In this document: positions 10,200 to 20,340 of the stretch, piece by piece | How positions within the stretch are numbered: position 1 is the first letter of the stretch | Layout of the letters: every line of letters starts with the position of its first letter | NCBI GenBank assembly: GCA_024180945.1 | Contig: JAKSGN010000038.1 | Location: 2,852,001-2,916,000, forward strand | Reading direction: 5' to 3' | Source: Macrophomina tecta | Taxonomy: Eukaryota > Ascomycota > Dothideomycetes > Botryosphaeriales > Botryosphaeriaceae | DNA: 64,000 bases | Position numbers and translations under genes: made by a program | The notes under the pieces: model-generated | The model's input: the letters and a program-made list of their open reading frames with translations, nothing else | The model's database searches: none | What the model was told of the DNA's origin: nothing

Positions 10200-10573
10200 A
10201 ACACGCAGAACCGCTGGGTGGGAGGTGGAGTGCAGAAGTGAAGATGGCGACGGTGGTGTCCGAAATTTGGGTTCGCAGGCGATGAGTCAGCAGCTCGAGC
10301 CAGGATCCAGCCATGGCTTGGCGCGGGGGACGGAGATCGGGGAATCGCGTCGTCCCTCACTCCGCCCTCTTCCATTCACTTTCCTCTTGCCTTTGCTTTC
10401 CACATTTGCACACAGCAGCATCATGGTGCGATCAAGCACTGACTTGGCTCAGCTCAATCTCAATTCCTGCTGTAACCATACACTCTAGTTCGTTCGTCTG
10501 GAAGCGCCGTGTGGACTGTCGACGCCTGTGACCCTTCTGCTTCAAGAACAGGCCATTTCTAAATTACTTGAGC
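10200..10573. other. Intergenic, DUS2 promoter side
   Basis: 374 bases between the DUS2 start and the 3' end of the decayed GMC gene, presumably holding the DUS2 promoter. No gene seen. Confidence 0.5.
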
Positions 10574-12073
10574 CTATGGCTTCCAGCCATCTTTGATGAG
10601 GTCCGCGGCCTCCTCTGCCACAGCATACACCGTTGCTTGTATATTACCAGCGGCTCGAGCGGGAAGACGCTGGCGTCGTGGACCTTCAACCTGTCATTGA
10701 CGACACCGCCAAGCTCCTTCGGCGTCATCGCACATGTTCCAGCCGGATGCATTGTACTCAGCAGACGCTCTTTGACCAGCTCCTTTGCTCCCTCCAACGT
10801 TGTTGGGTCCGCCCCTTCGGGAAGACGGCTTCCCTGCGTAAGAAGTGAAGCGAAAGGCTCAGTCTTGACCACGCTCTCGAGGTATGGAGTGTCCCTTGCC
10901 AGAATCTCGAGATCAATCGGATGGGAGAGGTAGCGCGGCTCAAACATCGGCTTCTCCTTGGCGTCCGAAGACCGGATGTGCACGATTCCACGCGAGAACG
11001 GGTGATTGTTGACCGCCATCACCGTGATGTACTTCTTCTCACTCTTCTTGGCGAGAAGTTCTGCCGTTTTGTCTCTCCCTTGGATGTATGGATCTGAAGG
11101 GGCAGGTACATGTACAAGCATGTCGCCTCGTTAAGATCCAGCACTTGTCTTCGAAGGAGTTCACACTAGGCAGGCAGGCTACACTGACAGGCATGCCAAC
11201 CAGCGTGCCACTCTGCGCTTCTTGGAACTGCTTGAGCACAGCCTGGGCCACGTTCGGATTACGGAGACCGTCTGTTTCGAATCAGCCAATCCAACCTATT
11301 CCTGTGGCGGGACACTTACCGCCGGATACCTGGCCATCGGCTACCTCGAAGCATGGTGCGCAGATGGCGTGATCATGGAGGCTCTAGCCAACGCCTGGAC
11401 TGTCCATCACGACCGGGATGTTATGCCTCTCAAGCAGCTCTCGCTGTCCGACTCCAGACAGCTCTAGGATCTGAGGAGGTTAAAGCGCACCAGCTGCAAG
11501 GATTACTTCTTTCTTGGCGGCTATTTCATGTATCTCGCCGTCTTTAGTGCGGGCGAGAACTCCGGTGGCAACGACTGGGCTGCCAGCCTCCTTGCGGAAC
11601 AAGACCTTTTCCACGTGCGTCTCGAGCAGGATCTGGAGATTCGGTCTTTTAGAGACTTCGTTGTAGTAAGCTGTTGCCGGGTACCCGCGAGTTTTGGTCT
11701 TTGGGTGAACAGCAATGCCGGTGTGAAAAGCGCCAATCTTATCGCCGCTCATGGGATCGTTCGTGTTCCCCCAGCCCAGCTTCTCTAATATCTCCATCCA
11801 TGTACCATTAAAGGGACCGTAAACATCCGGGTAGGTCACCGATAGAGGGCCTTCGGTACCGACGGGTACCTCGTTCTTGTACTTGGTAGCCAGAACCTCC
11901 TTGGTTGCATCGGAAGCCGGATCGAATCGCTGAAATTTCTTGTAGCAGGGCGCCATTCCATTTGCATCCCATCCGTGGTTTCCAAGCGCGCTCCAAGCAG
12001 TCAAGTTCGCCTTGGACGAGTGGACCGCAACGCCGAAGTGACGATATAGAAGACAGGCAACCTGTTGTTTCAC
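10574..12073 (-). pseudogene. GMC oxidoreductase pseudogene (FAD-dependent, truncated)
   Basis: Clear remnant of a glucose-methanol-choline family flavoenzyme. Readable parts in order: A-W-S-A-L-G-N-H-G-W-D-A (substrate/FAD domain), E-V-I-L-A-A-G-A-L (11.5 kb), I-L-E-L-S-G-V-G, L-H-D-H, then S-T-M-H-P-A-G-T-C-A-M and D-A-S-V-F-P-L-E-P near the C-terminus. Lesions: TAA at 11480-11482, where the family has a polar residue before T-P-Q; TAG at 11384-11386; frame changes near 11130-11150; and a one-base loss near 10650 after F-P-L-E-P. In the shifted frame the expected A-G-N-I-Q-A-T-V-Y-A-V-A tail runs to TAG at 10574. A canonical intron remains at 11272-11319 (GTAAGT..GGCTGATTC..ACAG). The N-terminal Rossmann G-G-G-T region is not found upstream of 12073. 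The enzyme cannot be made as a whole. Confidence 0.85.
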
Positions 12074-13231
12074 TCATGGCGTAGGGTTGGTAGAAGCAAG
12101 GTAGGGGAAAGGATAGTTGAACAAAGGGTGGCAAAAGACGTGGTCCTGCCGGCTTTGCGGTAAATACTCCTCGAGGCGCCATCGGCCTCCAGATATTGGC
12201 AGAGGACCACCCCTGTTGGCTCTCAGAAATTATCAACTGATAAGACGTCTGCATGGTCGACTTCTGCGCGCGCGTCAAGCAAGTGCCAATTCCGGGCGTG
12301 GTTCACCGGAGAAGGGGCCCAGTGCATCGACCAACGGAAGACCAGGAGATCCCTCGAGACCGAGCAAGTTCTCCATCCGCACCCCTGATGGTTGCTGTGC
12401 CGCATGGGGGTTTCAGTCAAGCCAGGGAAATCCGGTGATTCAGACATCTGTTTAGACGCAGGTCATAAAATCTGAATAAGATCAGATATCAAGCTTGCTG
12501 AAAGGTCTGTCCTTAACAGAGCTGCCACGCGCACAAATCGACACCGGCGGTGCGGTTCCATGCTTTGAAGAACGCGTGATGGAACGGACCGCTGGGAATA
12601 ACGGCGGGCCAACGAGCACCCTGACCGCTTCGACGGAGCCGCCCTACTTACCAACGAACCTTGTTAATAACTAGGGTTAGCCTCTTGAAAAGTAGGCAAT
12701 TCTCAGACTCGACCTATCAGTTAAAGCTGAAGAGAAAAGATGCCCACACATCCTCGTGGCAAACACTCTTGAACAGACAAACTGATTCAGGCAATCCACA
12801 CATGATCCTTGAATTGATCATGGTCACCGTTTTCAATGTTACCGTTTGTGGAAGCTCTTTCTCGGGAAAGATCACTTTCTCGGAAAGGAAGGGAATCTGC
12901 ACCTCAAGAAAGTAGAGGGTTCAATGAGGCCGTGCCGATCCAGTTAGGTCTCGCATCCGAATCCTTGATATGCAGCCCAAAGCCCATGCACGTCGCTTCG
13001 GGCAAGGTAGAGACATATGCCTGTCCTATTTGCTTATTAGATTGCCGTGTGCTAGAGCTACCATCAGTTAAATTCTTTTTCCCCGAATATCCCCAAATAC
13101 CTTTGCGTGATTGGCTTGACTTTCTTCACTGCTAATAAGTTTTCCATTTTTTCCCCTGCTCATCTACGATCCGTCACACAGAATCATCACCTCTCCTCTA
13201 ATATTACAGGTTGTCGAAAGCTGCTCCTAAT
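12074..13231. other. Intergenic between two pseudogenes
   Basis: No gene supported. The part nearest 12.1-12.5 kb should have held the 5' end of the GMC gene, but I cannot read a flavin-binding motif there. The 12.65-13.2 kb part is comparatively AT-rich. Confidence 0.45.
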
Positions 13232-14540
13232 ATGGCAGAACTCCAGTCGTACAGCGTCTTCCAATATGGGGTATTTATCAACCAATTGATCGCCAACTTC
13301 GTTCCCGTCGGGATCGCAACAGTACTAGTCTTCTTGAGATTTGTGGCGCGGCAAGTGAGTCATATAGGCATATGGTAAGGCGATCAAACTGGCTCTGTTA
13401 GGTGGAGAATACTCACTGATATTAGGTGGGATGATTGCTGAGTCGTAGCCGCACTGGTAAGCACACCTGCCCTAGGTCGTACCTCAAAAGCTCATAAACT
13501 AGGTCCTCACATATCGTCAGTGCTCCGGTTCTTGTTCTCCTCGACAGCGCTGATTCTTTTCGCGCACAGGTATGCTGGCCATGCATATCACGTACTCAAA
13601 ACACGGCATGCGCCATCACATTACTGAGTTGCCGCCCCGAACCAGATGTTCATCGTCAAGGTAAGATACTTCCGTTGAAAGACCTCTCCGGCTCAGTGAA
13701 AGATCTCCCTCTGTCGCAGCTCAAAAAAAAAAAAAAAAAATCAGTCGCTCAGATCCCAATTCCACCTATCTCAGCAAACGCTTGGGTCCAGATGATTGCT
13801 TCAACCCCCTATAAGCCAGGCCAGGTGCGGGAGTGACATCTTACGCTGCGATCCATCCCTTAGACACGTACTAATTCTAACAACGCTTTTCTTATTACAG
13901 CAACTCATCGCCTACCAAGCCACCTAGTATGCTGCCATGGCCACGGTCAAGCAATCCTACCTCTTCTTCTGCGTTCGCATCTTCCCAAACAAACAATTCA
14001 AGGTCTGGGTTTGGGTGTGCATGTTCCTCGTCTTCGGCTACTGGCTGGGCAGCATGCCGCAAATCTTCCTCATCTGCTCACCCTTCGAGATGAACTGGAG
14101 CCCCTCGGTGCCTAGCGGCCACTGCGCCAGCTACAACGTCGCCTTCACAACCATTGACTGCGTCAACATGGTCACGGAGCTCGTCATCATGCTGCTGCCC
14201 ATTCCCTTCATCCAGCCTGCTGCAGATGGCTATCGGGACGTAAATAGGCCTCTAAATCATCTTCCCTATTGGCCTCTTGTATGTCTTGTAAACCCTCCGT
14301 TCCCAATCGCAACTTGAGATAGGATCGAACTGATGAGAACGGGACGACAGCGTCACACCCTATTACTATCATCCGCATCCACATCCTCGCCGTCGTCGAC
14401 TTCACTGACCTTTCCTACAGCATGATCGACGCCGGGTACGTGGCCGAGCCCGCCGTCGCCATTATCAATGCCTGCATTCCGACGATGTGCGCGCTGCTCA
14501 AGCTCGTCTCACCCTCACGCCTATGGTCCTCGAAAAACAA
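13232..14540 (+). pseudogene. Rhodopsin-domain (PTH11-like) integral membrane protein pseudogene
   Basis: Remnant of the fungal seven-TM rhodopsin-domain family, related to PTH11-type receptors. It starts M-A-E-L-Q-S-Y with a first TM (F-V-P-V-G-I-A-T-V-L-V-F-L-R-F) at 13232-13353. After an intron-like gap comes W-D-D-C-stop-V-V-A-A-L at about 13429-13458, where the family has W-D-D-W-L. A long readable block at 13955-14218 contains T-V-K, F-F-C-V-R-I-F-P-N, the G-H-C loop and a D-C-V-N-M-V-T-E-L TM. The frame then breaks: L-Q-M-A-I-G-T is followed by TAA near 14240. The last readable piece is M-I-D-A-G-Y..I-I-N-A-C-I-P-T-M at about 14422-14490. Stops and shifts in conserved places make it a pseudogene. 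Exact ends are uncertain. Confidence 0.8.
13723..13740. repeat. A18 homopolymer
   Basis: Eighteen consecutive A residues inside a non-coding gap of the rhodopsin-domain pseudogene. Confidence 0.95.
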
Positions 14541-15075
14541 GGGTCAGCGGTTACGGTAGCGGGCGCAGCAATAACGGTGGTGACCGAGAACGTGCTGGGA
14601 TAGTCGATTCGGACAAGGCGTTCGAGCGCATGCAGGACGGCGAATACCCGCTGAGGCGAGCACGCAGGTGGTTACGGCGCAGGGGAGCAGGGGCGGGAGC
14701 TCAGATGGGGAGAGCAGTTGGAGGAGGGAGATTGGGGGCGTGGGAGGTGCGGGTACTGTTGTGCAGAGGATGGAGGCGGGCGGGCGGCGCGGTATTGTGG
14801 GGTAGGGAATCAGCGTGCAGACGGAGGTGGAGGTCGTGAGTAATAGGGCGAAGTTGGTGAGGGTTCTCCTGAGGGTGCTGTCGGAAAGAGGCTGCGGGAT
14901 TATCAGGGCCCCGTCTTGTGGTTCACAGGGAGGTATTCGGTGCATATTGGCGTTCTGTAGATAGAAGGGAAAGAAAGGCGGGTTATATCCAAGAAAACTC
15001 ATGTTTTAAGGGTGGCGCATCGGTCCGCAAAAGCTGTTATATTCGTACCTTTTCTATAATTTGCAAAAACACCTC
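14541..15075. other. Intergenic, pseudogene to hydrolase
   Basis: GC- and purine-rich on the + strand (14.6-14.9 kb) and may still contain decayed C-terminal tail codons of the rhodopsin-domain gene. No intact gene seen. Confidence 0.45.
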
Positions 15076-16101
15076 CTACGTCTGGAGTAGACGCTGCACA
15101 TGGCTGCTGATGTATTCGTTATCTTTCCTCGTCCCACCACCGCCCCCGGCCAAATGGCCCCAAACACTGTCGATGATCTTCAGATCGCCGTGCTTCAAAT
15201 GCTTAACTTCCTCTTCACTGTCCTCAGGTGGGAAGTACATGTCAGTCCGGCACGGCATCAACAGCACTTTTGCCTTAATGCCCGCCAGTGTCTTTGCCAA
15301 ATCGCCCTCCGCATTGAATAGCGAGATATCGCCCCGCTGCCACGTCTGCAGCAGGGCCAGCAGGTCGTGCGCATCCCACGCCAAAATCCGCTCCTCCCAG
15401 TTCACGCGCAAATAGTCTTCCAACGACGCGAACCCCAGCTTCTCCCACTCCTTCTGCCGGTACCACGCCTGCGACAACGCCCACGTCGAATACACGCGGG
15501 CGAAGGCACGCAAGCCCCGCACCGGCGGCTCGGTATACGCGCCGTCGAAGAAGTCGACGCTGTTAACCAGGGCGGCCTTGGGGCCTTCGAGAAAGCTCCA
15601 GTTGTGGAAGGACGTGCGGGCGGAACTGCAGAGCACGGCAATGCGGGAGACGAAGTCGGGAAAGAGCGTGGCCATGTGGTAGGCCTGTTGGCCGCCCATG
15701 CTGAAGCCGGCATAGAGGGCGAGCTTGCTGATGCCGAGGGCTTGGCAAAGGGCATGTTGCAGGCGCACATTGTCCTCGTAGGTCACGGCGGGGAAGTGCC
15801 GGCCGCGGAGAGTGGCGGGCGTGTTGGAATGGGAGGAGGACTCGCTGCCCCCTAGGAGGCCGCAGACAATGACGAAGTAGTCCTTAAGGATTGGGTCGGC
15901 GCCATTATTGGCGTCTTTTAGGTAGAGCCAAGGGAGTGTTGTGTCAAGCTTGCCAGAGTAGCAGGTCGGTATGAAGACGGCAGGATTGTCAGGCTTCCCA
16001 TAAGTGCGGTAGGCGAGTGTCAGGGATGTGGTGGTGGACGGGTCTGAAGCATTGGTGTTTGAATGAGGCTCCTGGGTAAAATACTTGGTTTGGGCAGTCA
16101 T
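15076..16101 (-). CDS. MetX-like alpha/beta hydrolase (homoserine acetyltransferase family)
   Basis: Single exon, 341 residues from the Met at 16101; the frame is open further upstream but that part is low-complexity and unlike the family. The fold signature is complete. A-Y-R-T-Y-G and C-Y-S-G-K come early, G-L-L-G-G-S-E-S-S forms the oxyanion region, and the nucleophile elbow is G-F-S-M-G-G with Ser134. The acid is the Asp in C-R-T-D-M-Y-F-P and the base is the His in V-W-G-H-L-A-G. Family members include homoserine O-acetyltransferases and many fungal hydrolases of unknown substrate. The cap domain here is short, so a true methionine-pathway role is uncertain and I infer only an esterase/acyltransferase. 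It is intact although both neighbours are decayed. Confidence 0.85.
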   Translation of the reverse strand: MTAQTKYFTQEPHSNTNASDPSTTTSLTLAYRTYGKPDNPAVFIPTCYSGKLDTTLPWLYLKDANNGADPILKDYFVIVCGLLGGSESSSHSNTPATLRGRHFPAVTYEDNVRLQHALCQALGISKLALYAGFSMGGQQAYHMATLFPDFVSRIAVLCSSARTSFHNWSFLEGPKAALVNSVDFFDGAYTEPPVRGLRAFARVYSTWALSQAWYRQKEWEKLGFASLEDYLRVNWEERILAWDAHDLLALLQTWQRGDISLFNAEGDLAKTLAGIKAKVLLMPCRTDMYFPPEDSEEEVKHLKHGDLKIIDSVWGHLAGGGGGTRKDNEYISSHVQRLLQT

Positions 16102-16573
16102 CCTTTGTGTGTATGGAGGAGTTTGCTCCCGTCTAAAGTGGGATGAAAATAACTGAAGGATTAAGTAGGATGTGGTGAAGTAAAGGGTGGGGCTAATGCG
16201 GAGATGGCGGGAGTCTGTGCCATCCTTGCTGCCACCCCTCTCCCCCCGCTGGGCCACCCTTCGATTCATCATGCCGAGCCTCACCGCTCTCATGTTTTCG
16301 CCGCTCTGCCCGGCGGAATGTAGATGACATGGTGGATTTCGTAGTTCGCCCGTCTGTGGTTTGTGCAGCTGGTGAAGACAGGCGGCTGCCCAATGCCGTT
16401 GGACTCATCCATGGCATATTCGGAGTCGTTATCCGTCTCACGAGTCTTCATCGGAGTTGATACCCGTCCAGCTCTTTAAATTGCCCTCTATCAGCTTTGG
16501 TCCATGTCATCAGCCACAGCGTCTATGCTGCTTCAGCAATTTCAGCCTCTCCCTTCCTACTCAACAAGCCACA
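16102..16573. other. Divergent intergenic, hydrolase and GNAT relic
   Basis: 472 bases between divergently oriented genes, so it should hold the hydrolase promoter. No gene seen. Confidence 0.5.
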
Positions 16574-17254
16574 ATGGACCAATCAAAGCCGCAGCTCTTT
16601 CCCATGGAAGAGGCTGATCTTGAAGAGGCGATCCAGATCGAGGCCTACGGTTGGCCCGATAATGATGTGCAGCGAGTCCTTTATGAGAGAGGACGGCCGC
16701 CCGCTGCAATGGCCCAGCTCGTCGAAAGACGCCGAAAGACCATCCGAGAGAAGCCCCTCGCCACCTCCTCAAGGTCGTGGATCCAGCAAGCAATGGCATT
16801 ATGGCGTGAGCTATCTGGTCTTATTTTCCAGAGTTGACAGAAGAAGAGTGGGCAAAAGTTCCTGTAACCCCTGAATGGCCTCTACCGATCTGGGCTGCTC
16901 CTTACCAAAAGTACCGCCACGACCTCATGCATGGCCGTCCCCATTAGCGTAAGTGATATGAGAATCGGTTGCTCCAGCCACATCCTGATCTCGGGAGTAG
17001 GATTGAGCCTGCTAGTCACAGCTTCAGAATATCGACGGCGTGGAGCTGCGAGCTTGCTTATCCAATGGGGCATTGATAAGGCTGATGAGGTCGGCATCGA
17101 GGTTTACGTCGACTCCAGCGAGGCCAGAAAGCCGGTCTATGAGAAATTCGGATTCCGCGCTCTTACGAGGATAGAATTCAGCATGTCTCAATTGGGCTAC
17201 GAAGGTATGGATGTGCATACGAGCATGCTGAGACCGCCACAAGCAAGATCGTGA
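16574..17254 (+). pseudogene. GNAT N-acetyltransferase pseudogene
   Basis: Starts at ATG 16574 and reads well through a GNAT N-terminal part. A one-base shift near 16750 then moves the frame to L-K-V-V-D-P-A-S-N-G-I-M-A. The next codon is TGA at about 16806, where relatives have Trp (A-W-A-I-W). The frame continues through E-E-E-W-A-K to a TAG near 16945. A canonical intron follows (16949-17000, GTAAGT..GTAG). The acetyl-CoA-binding motif R-R-R-G-A-A-S-L-L is intact at about 17034-17060, with Y-E-K-F-G-F further on and a stop at 17252. One shift and two nonsense codons in conserved positions point to a decayed gene rather than a mis-spliced one. A 32-nt intron that would skip the first stop is too short and would delete conserved residues. 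Confidence 0.75.
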
Positions 17255-17932
17255 CAGTCTTGTCTTGTAGAAATCCTCAATTTAAGGGTGCGGCATCCAT
17301 TGTGTAGCTGAAAGTCGATGATTTGAATGTGCGATACAGTGAGGCTCTCCCTCACTTGTAGACAGAGTCGATCCAGTATCTTTTATAGCACAACCTCGGC
17401 GGGTGAGGGAGTTGCCCACAGGTTCGTTGATGGCGTGATCGATATAGCTATCAATAAATCCCCAATAGCATCTCAATAGGTCTGTGGATAAGCCGGACAA
17501 TGAGTGAATGTTGCCTGATTCGGGCGTCTGGGTTATACCGCTATGTCTCTGTTGCTGCTGCGAGCTGACTTCGTCTTCACCAAAAGACACATTTAAAGCG
17601 ACCGCCGCCCACCGTCACTTACTTGCGTCATACTAAACAGCAGGATTTTCTCATCACGTACTTCCGTCTACTTGAGGCGCTTCCAATGTCGCTTGTAGGT
17701 AGGTCGATGATTGATATGCTGTCCCGGTGCAGATACCTCCACACCTCAAGTGAAATGTTTTCGAGCGCGAACGGGGCGCCCACGGATATCTTCATTACTG
17801 TCACGATAGACAGCTCTACCTTAATGTACAGATTGCCGATTATCGTCCCGAAGTGCCCTTCCTAAGCCATCCAGTACTCCATGCGCCGAGCTCCCAAGAC
17901 TTTTTTTCTGCTGCTTCCCAGTAGCTTCCTGT
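17255..17932. other. Intergenic, GNAT relic to RRS1
   Basis: 678 bases of convergent 3' flank. No gene seen on either strand. Confidence 0.5.
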
Positions 17933-18602
17933 TTACGCGCCCTTCTTCCTGGCCCTCGCCTCGTTGGCCCTCTGTTTCCGCTCATTCCTCTTCACCCTCT
18001 GCAGCCGCTCCTGGCGGTTAAGCGCGCGAGGGTTCTCGGCCTCGCCGGTGTTGGCCTCCTTCTTCTCGTCGACCTCGACCAGCCACTGGTCGTCCATGTC
18101 CTTGTTCTTGCCCTTGTAGCCCCACTTGGGCACCCACTCGCCCTTCTCCTCGTCGTAGACCAGTTTGCCGTCTCTCTTCTTGTCCTTGATGCCCTTCTTC
18201 GCGGCGAACAGCTCCCACTTGGTAGGCTCCTTGGGCTTAGGGGCCGGCTTCTCACGCGGCAGAGGGGTGGTGGGAGTGGGCAGGTCCAGCAAGACGCCCT
18301 CCTTGGTGGAGCGGACGGCGCAGGTGGTGAGCAGCTGGTTGATGAGGACCTGGGCGCAGTCGCGTGCCGTGTTGCGGATGGTATCCTCGTCGGAGTCAGG
18401 GAGGGGGTTTGCATCGGTGCAGAGGAGGTTGCCCACGTCGAAGGTGTAGGGAATGGGCTTCTCAACAGTAACGGGCCTAGCAGAGATAAGTCAGCGGTGG
18501 TGGATGGAGAGCGGAAAAAAGCGCGCGGCGGACATACGCCCGTTTCGGGGCACCATTGGCGGGCGCGCCGTCGACATCCATCATTTCGGCGTCTGCGCTC
18601 AT
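17933..18602 (-). CDS. RRS1: Ribosome biogenesis protein Rrs1
   Basis: Nuclear 60S assembly factor that, with Rpf2, brings the 5S RNP into pre-60S particles (established for yeast Rrs1). Exons 18538-18602 and 17933-18476, 202 residues, close to yeast Rrs1 (203). The intron 18477-18537 has GTATGT, a CGCTGAC branch point and GCTAG. The family signature is present: D-V-G-N-L-L-C-T-D, then L-I-N-Q-L-L, L-P-R-E-K-P-x-P-K-P-K-x-P-T-K-W-E-L-F-A, K-G-I and R-D-G-K-L-V-Y-D. It ends in a Lys/Arg-rich tail. The start is supported by the acidic M-S-A-D-A-E lead and the clean splice into P-V-T-V-E-K. It lies head to head with RSM23, 226 bases apart. Confidence 0.93.
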
Positions 18603-18828
18603 GGTGGAGGCAGGGACAGAGAATTGCGCAAATAGTAAAAGGTTGCGGCGAGCAGCCGTGTAGAAGCTCCGCCAAAAAATTCCCAGATAGAAGACGGGGC
18701 CCGTGCGTGAGCGGCCGGCGGTGGAAAAACGTCCGTTGCGGCGCGCGGCTGCCCGGCCGTGGATTTGTCGCGCGCATCTCCCGCGAACTTCGTGCCATCG
18801 TTCGAGCCTCGACACCCACCTCAGAGCG
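18603..18828. promoter_or_regulatory. Shared divergent promoter RRS1 / RSM23
   Basis: A 226-base GC-rich gap between the start codons of two divergent ribosome-related genes must carry both promoters and both 5' UTRs. No TATA box is obvious; a short A-tract lies near 18676. Co-regulation is inferred from geometry only. Confidence 0.6.
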
Positions 18829-20340
18829 ATGCCGCCGAGACATTGCTTGGGGCAATTGCCCCTGCGCCCTGCCCTCCTCCCCGCACCGTGCCTTCAACGC
18901 CCCCAGTTCCTCGCCGCCGCGTCATTCTCGACCTCCGCTGCGAAGCTCAAGAATCCGAATCAGAAGAAGGGCAACTCCACCGCCGGGCCGCCCAAGAAAG
19001 GTGTCAAGGGTCTTAGGATAAAGAAGAACGCTGCCTCGAGGGAGACCGGACGCCGGCCGGCTCCCGGCGAGCGCAAGCAGCAACGCAAGCGCATCGTTCT
19101 GAGCAATACCAACGCTCTCGAGGTCCCTGGCCTGCAAGACCTCAAGGCTGAGGACATTGGAGATGCACACATTCAAGGGAAGGTGCTAGGTATACCCATG
19201 GACCCTGTCGTCGACCAATTGCGCGCGGTCGATGCTTTCAAGTCGAACCAAGGCTGGGGGCTCTTCAGGCGGCCTGCCATGCTCGTCAGAAGGGAGACTG
19301 TTGAGCTGGGCAAGCTGGTCAGCGCCGTGCATGGCGAGGGCGCGAGTGCGGGCGAAAAGAGGAGTTTCAGGAAAATCATCCACGGTGACAGGGCCAGCGG
19401 CAAGACTACGTTGCTGCTACAGGCCATGACTATGGCGTTCCTCAAACGTTGGGTCGTCATCAATTTCCCGGACGGTGCGTTTTGAGCCTTTCCCACACCA
19501 TTGGCGTGCTGGAGCTGACGTTGTACCACAGCCATGGAACTGACCATCGGCCACACCGCCTACGCCCCGCTCGACGGCACCAGTCCGACCCAATATTTCC
19601 AAAAGAACTACACCGCTTCCCTCCTCGGCCAGATTGTCAAGGCCAACGAGAAAGTGCTGGAGAGCCTTAAGCTCACTAAGAAGCACACCCTTCCTGTGGC
19701 TCTCAAGGAAGACACCACACTTCTGCAATTGGCACAATTAGGCGCGAAAGATGCGGACATTGCGTGGCCAGTGTTGCAAGCTTTTTGGAAGGAGCTCACG
19801 GCACCCAGCAACAACGAGGAGGGAAAGGAGGCGTTCGCACGTCCTCCGGTCATGGTCTGTCTCGACAACGTCTCGTTTATCATGAACAACACCGAGTACA
19901 TCGACCGCGATGCCAAGCCCATCCACGCTCACGATTTTGTCCTCGTCCGTCATTTTGTCAATCTCCTGAACGGTACAGCGAAGCTACCTAACGGTGGCAT
20001 GGTTCTTGCTGCTACCTCGGGTAGCAACTCGCCCAAATCGAACGCCTTGGACTTCGCTATCGAGACCATTGAGGCAAGGCAAGCTGGTGCTACCGACCTT
20101 CCCACGTGGAACCCGTACAAGAATATCGATGAACGAAGCTTGAGTGCCTTGTCAAATGCAGACGCGCTGAAGGTGAAGGGCCTGTCCCGCGAAGAGGCGA
20201 GGGCTATCATGGAGTACTACGCTCAGAGTGGAATGATGAGACGGACGGTCGACGAGAACCTGGTCAGTGAGAAGTGGACAGTGTCTGGCGGAGGCATCAT
20301 TGGAGAGCTGGAGAGAGCCACGGTCAAGTATCGGATATGA
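18829..20340 (+). CDS. RSM23: Mitochondrial small-subunit ribosomal protein mS29 (Rsm23/DAP3)
   Basis: GTP-binding component of the mitochondrial ribosome small subunit. Exons 18829-19474 and 19532-20340, 484 residues. The intron 19475-19531 has GTGCGT, GAGCTGACG and CCACAG. The N-terminus is a typical mitochondrial presequence (Arg/Leu/Ala-rich, ending near A-S-F-S-T-S), followed by a very basic linker. The P-loop is G186-D-R-A-S-G-K-T193. V-M-V-C-L-D-N-V-S (Walker-B-like) and L-A-A-T-S-G-S follow. The C-terminal E-A-R-A-I-M-E-Y-Y..G is characteristic of the DAP3/Rsm23 family. An upstream in-frame ATG exists at 18703, but the Met at 18829 gives the standard presequence. Divergent from RRS1. 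Confidence 0.93.

Noticed and set aside
8868..10241. 457-codon + strand open frame over DUS2
   Set aside because: Mirror of the GC-biased DUS2 coding strand; content is not protein-like while the minus strand has a full Dus2 signature.
16805..16836. 32-nt GT-AG intron that would skip the GNAT stop
   Set aside because: Shorter than any other intron here, and it would remove conserved A-W-A-I-W residues; nonsense mutation is the simpler reading.
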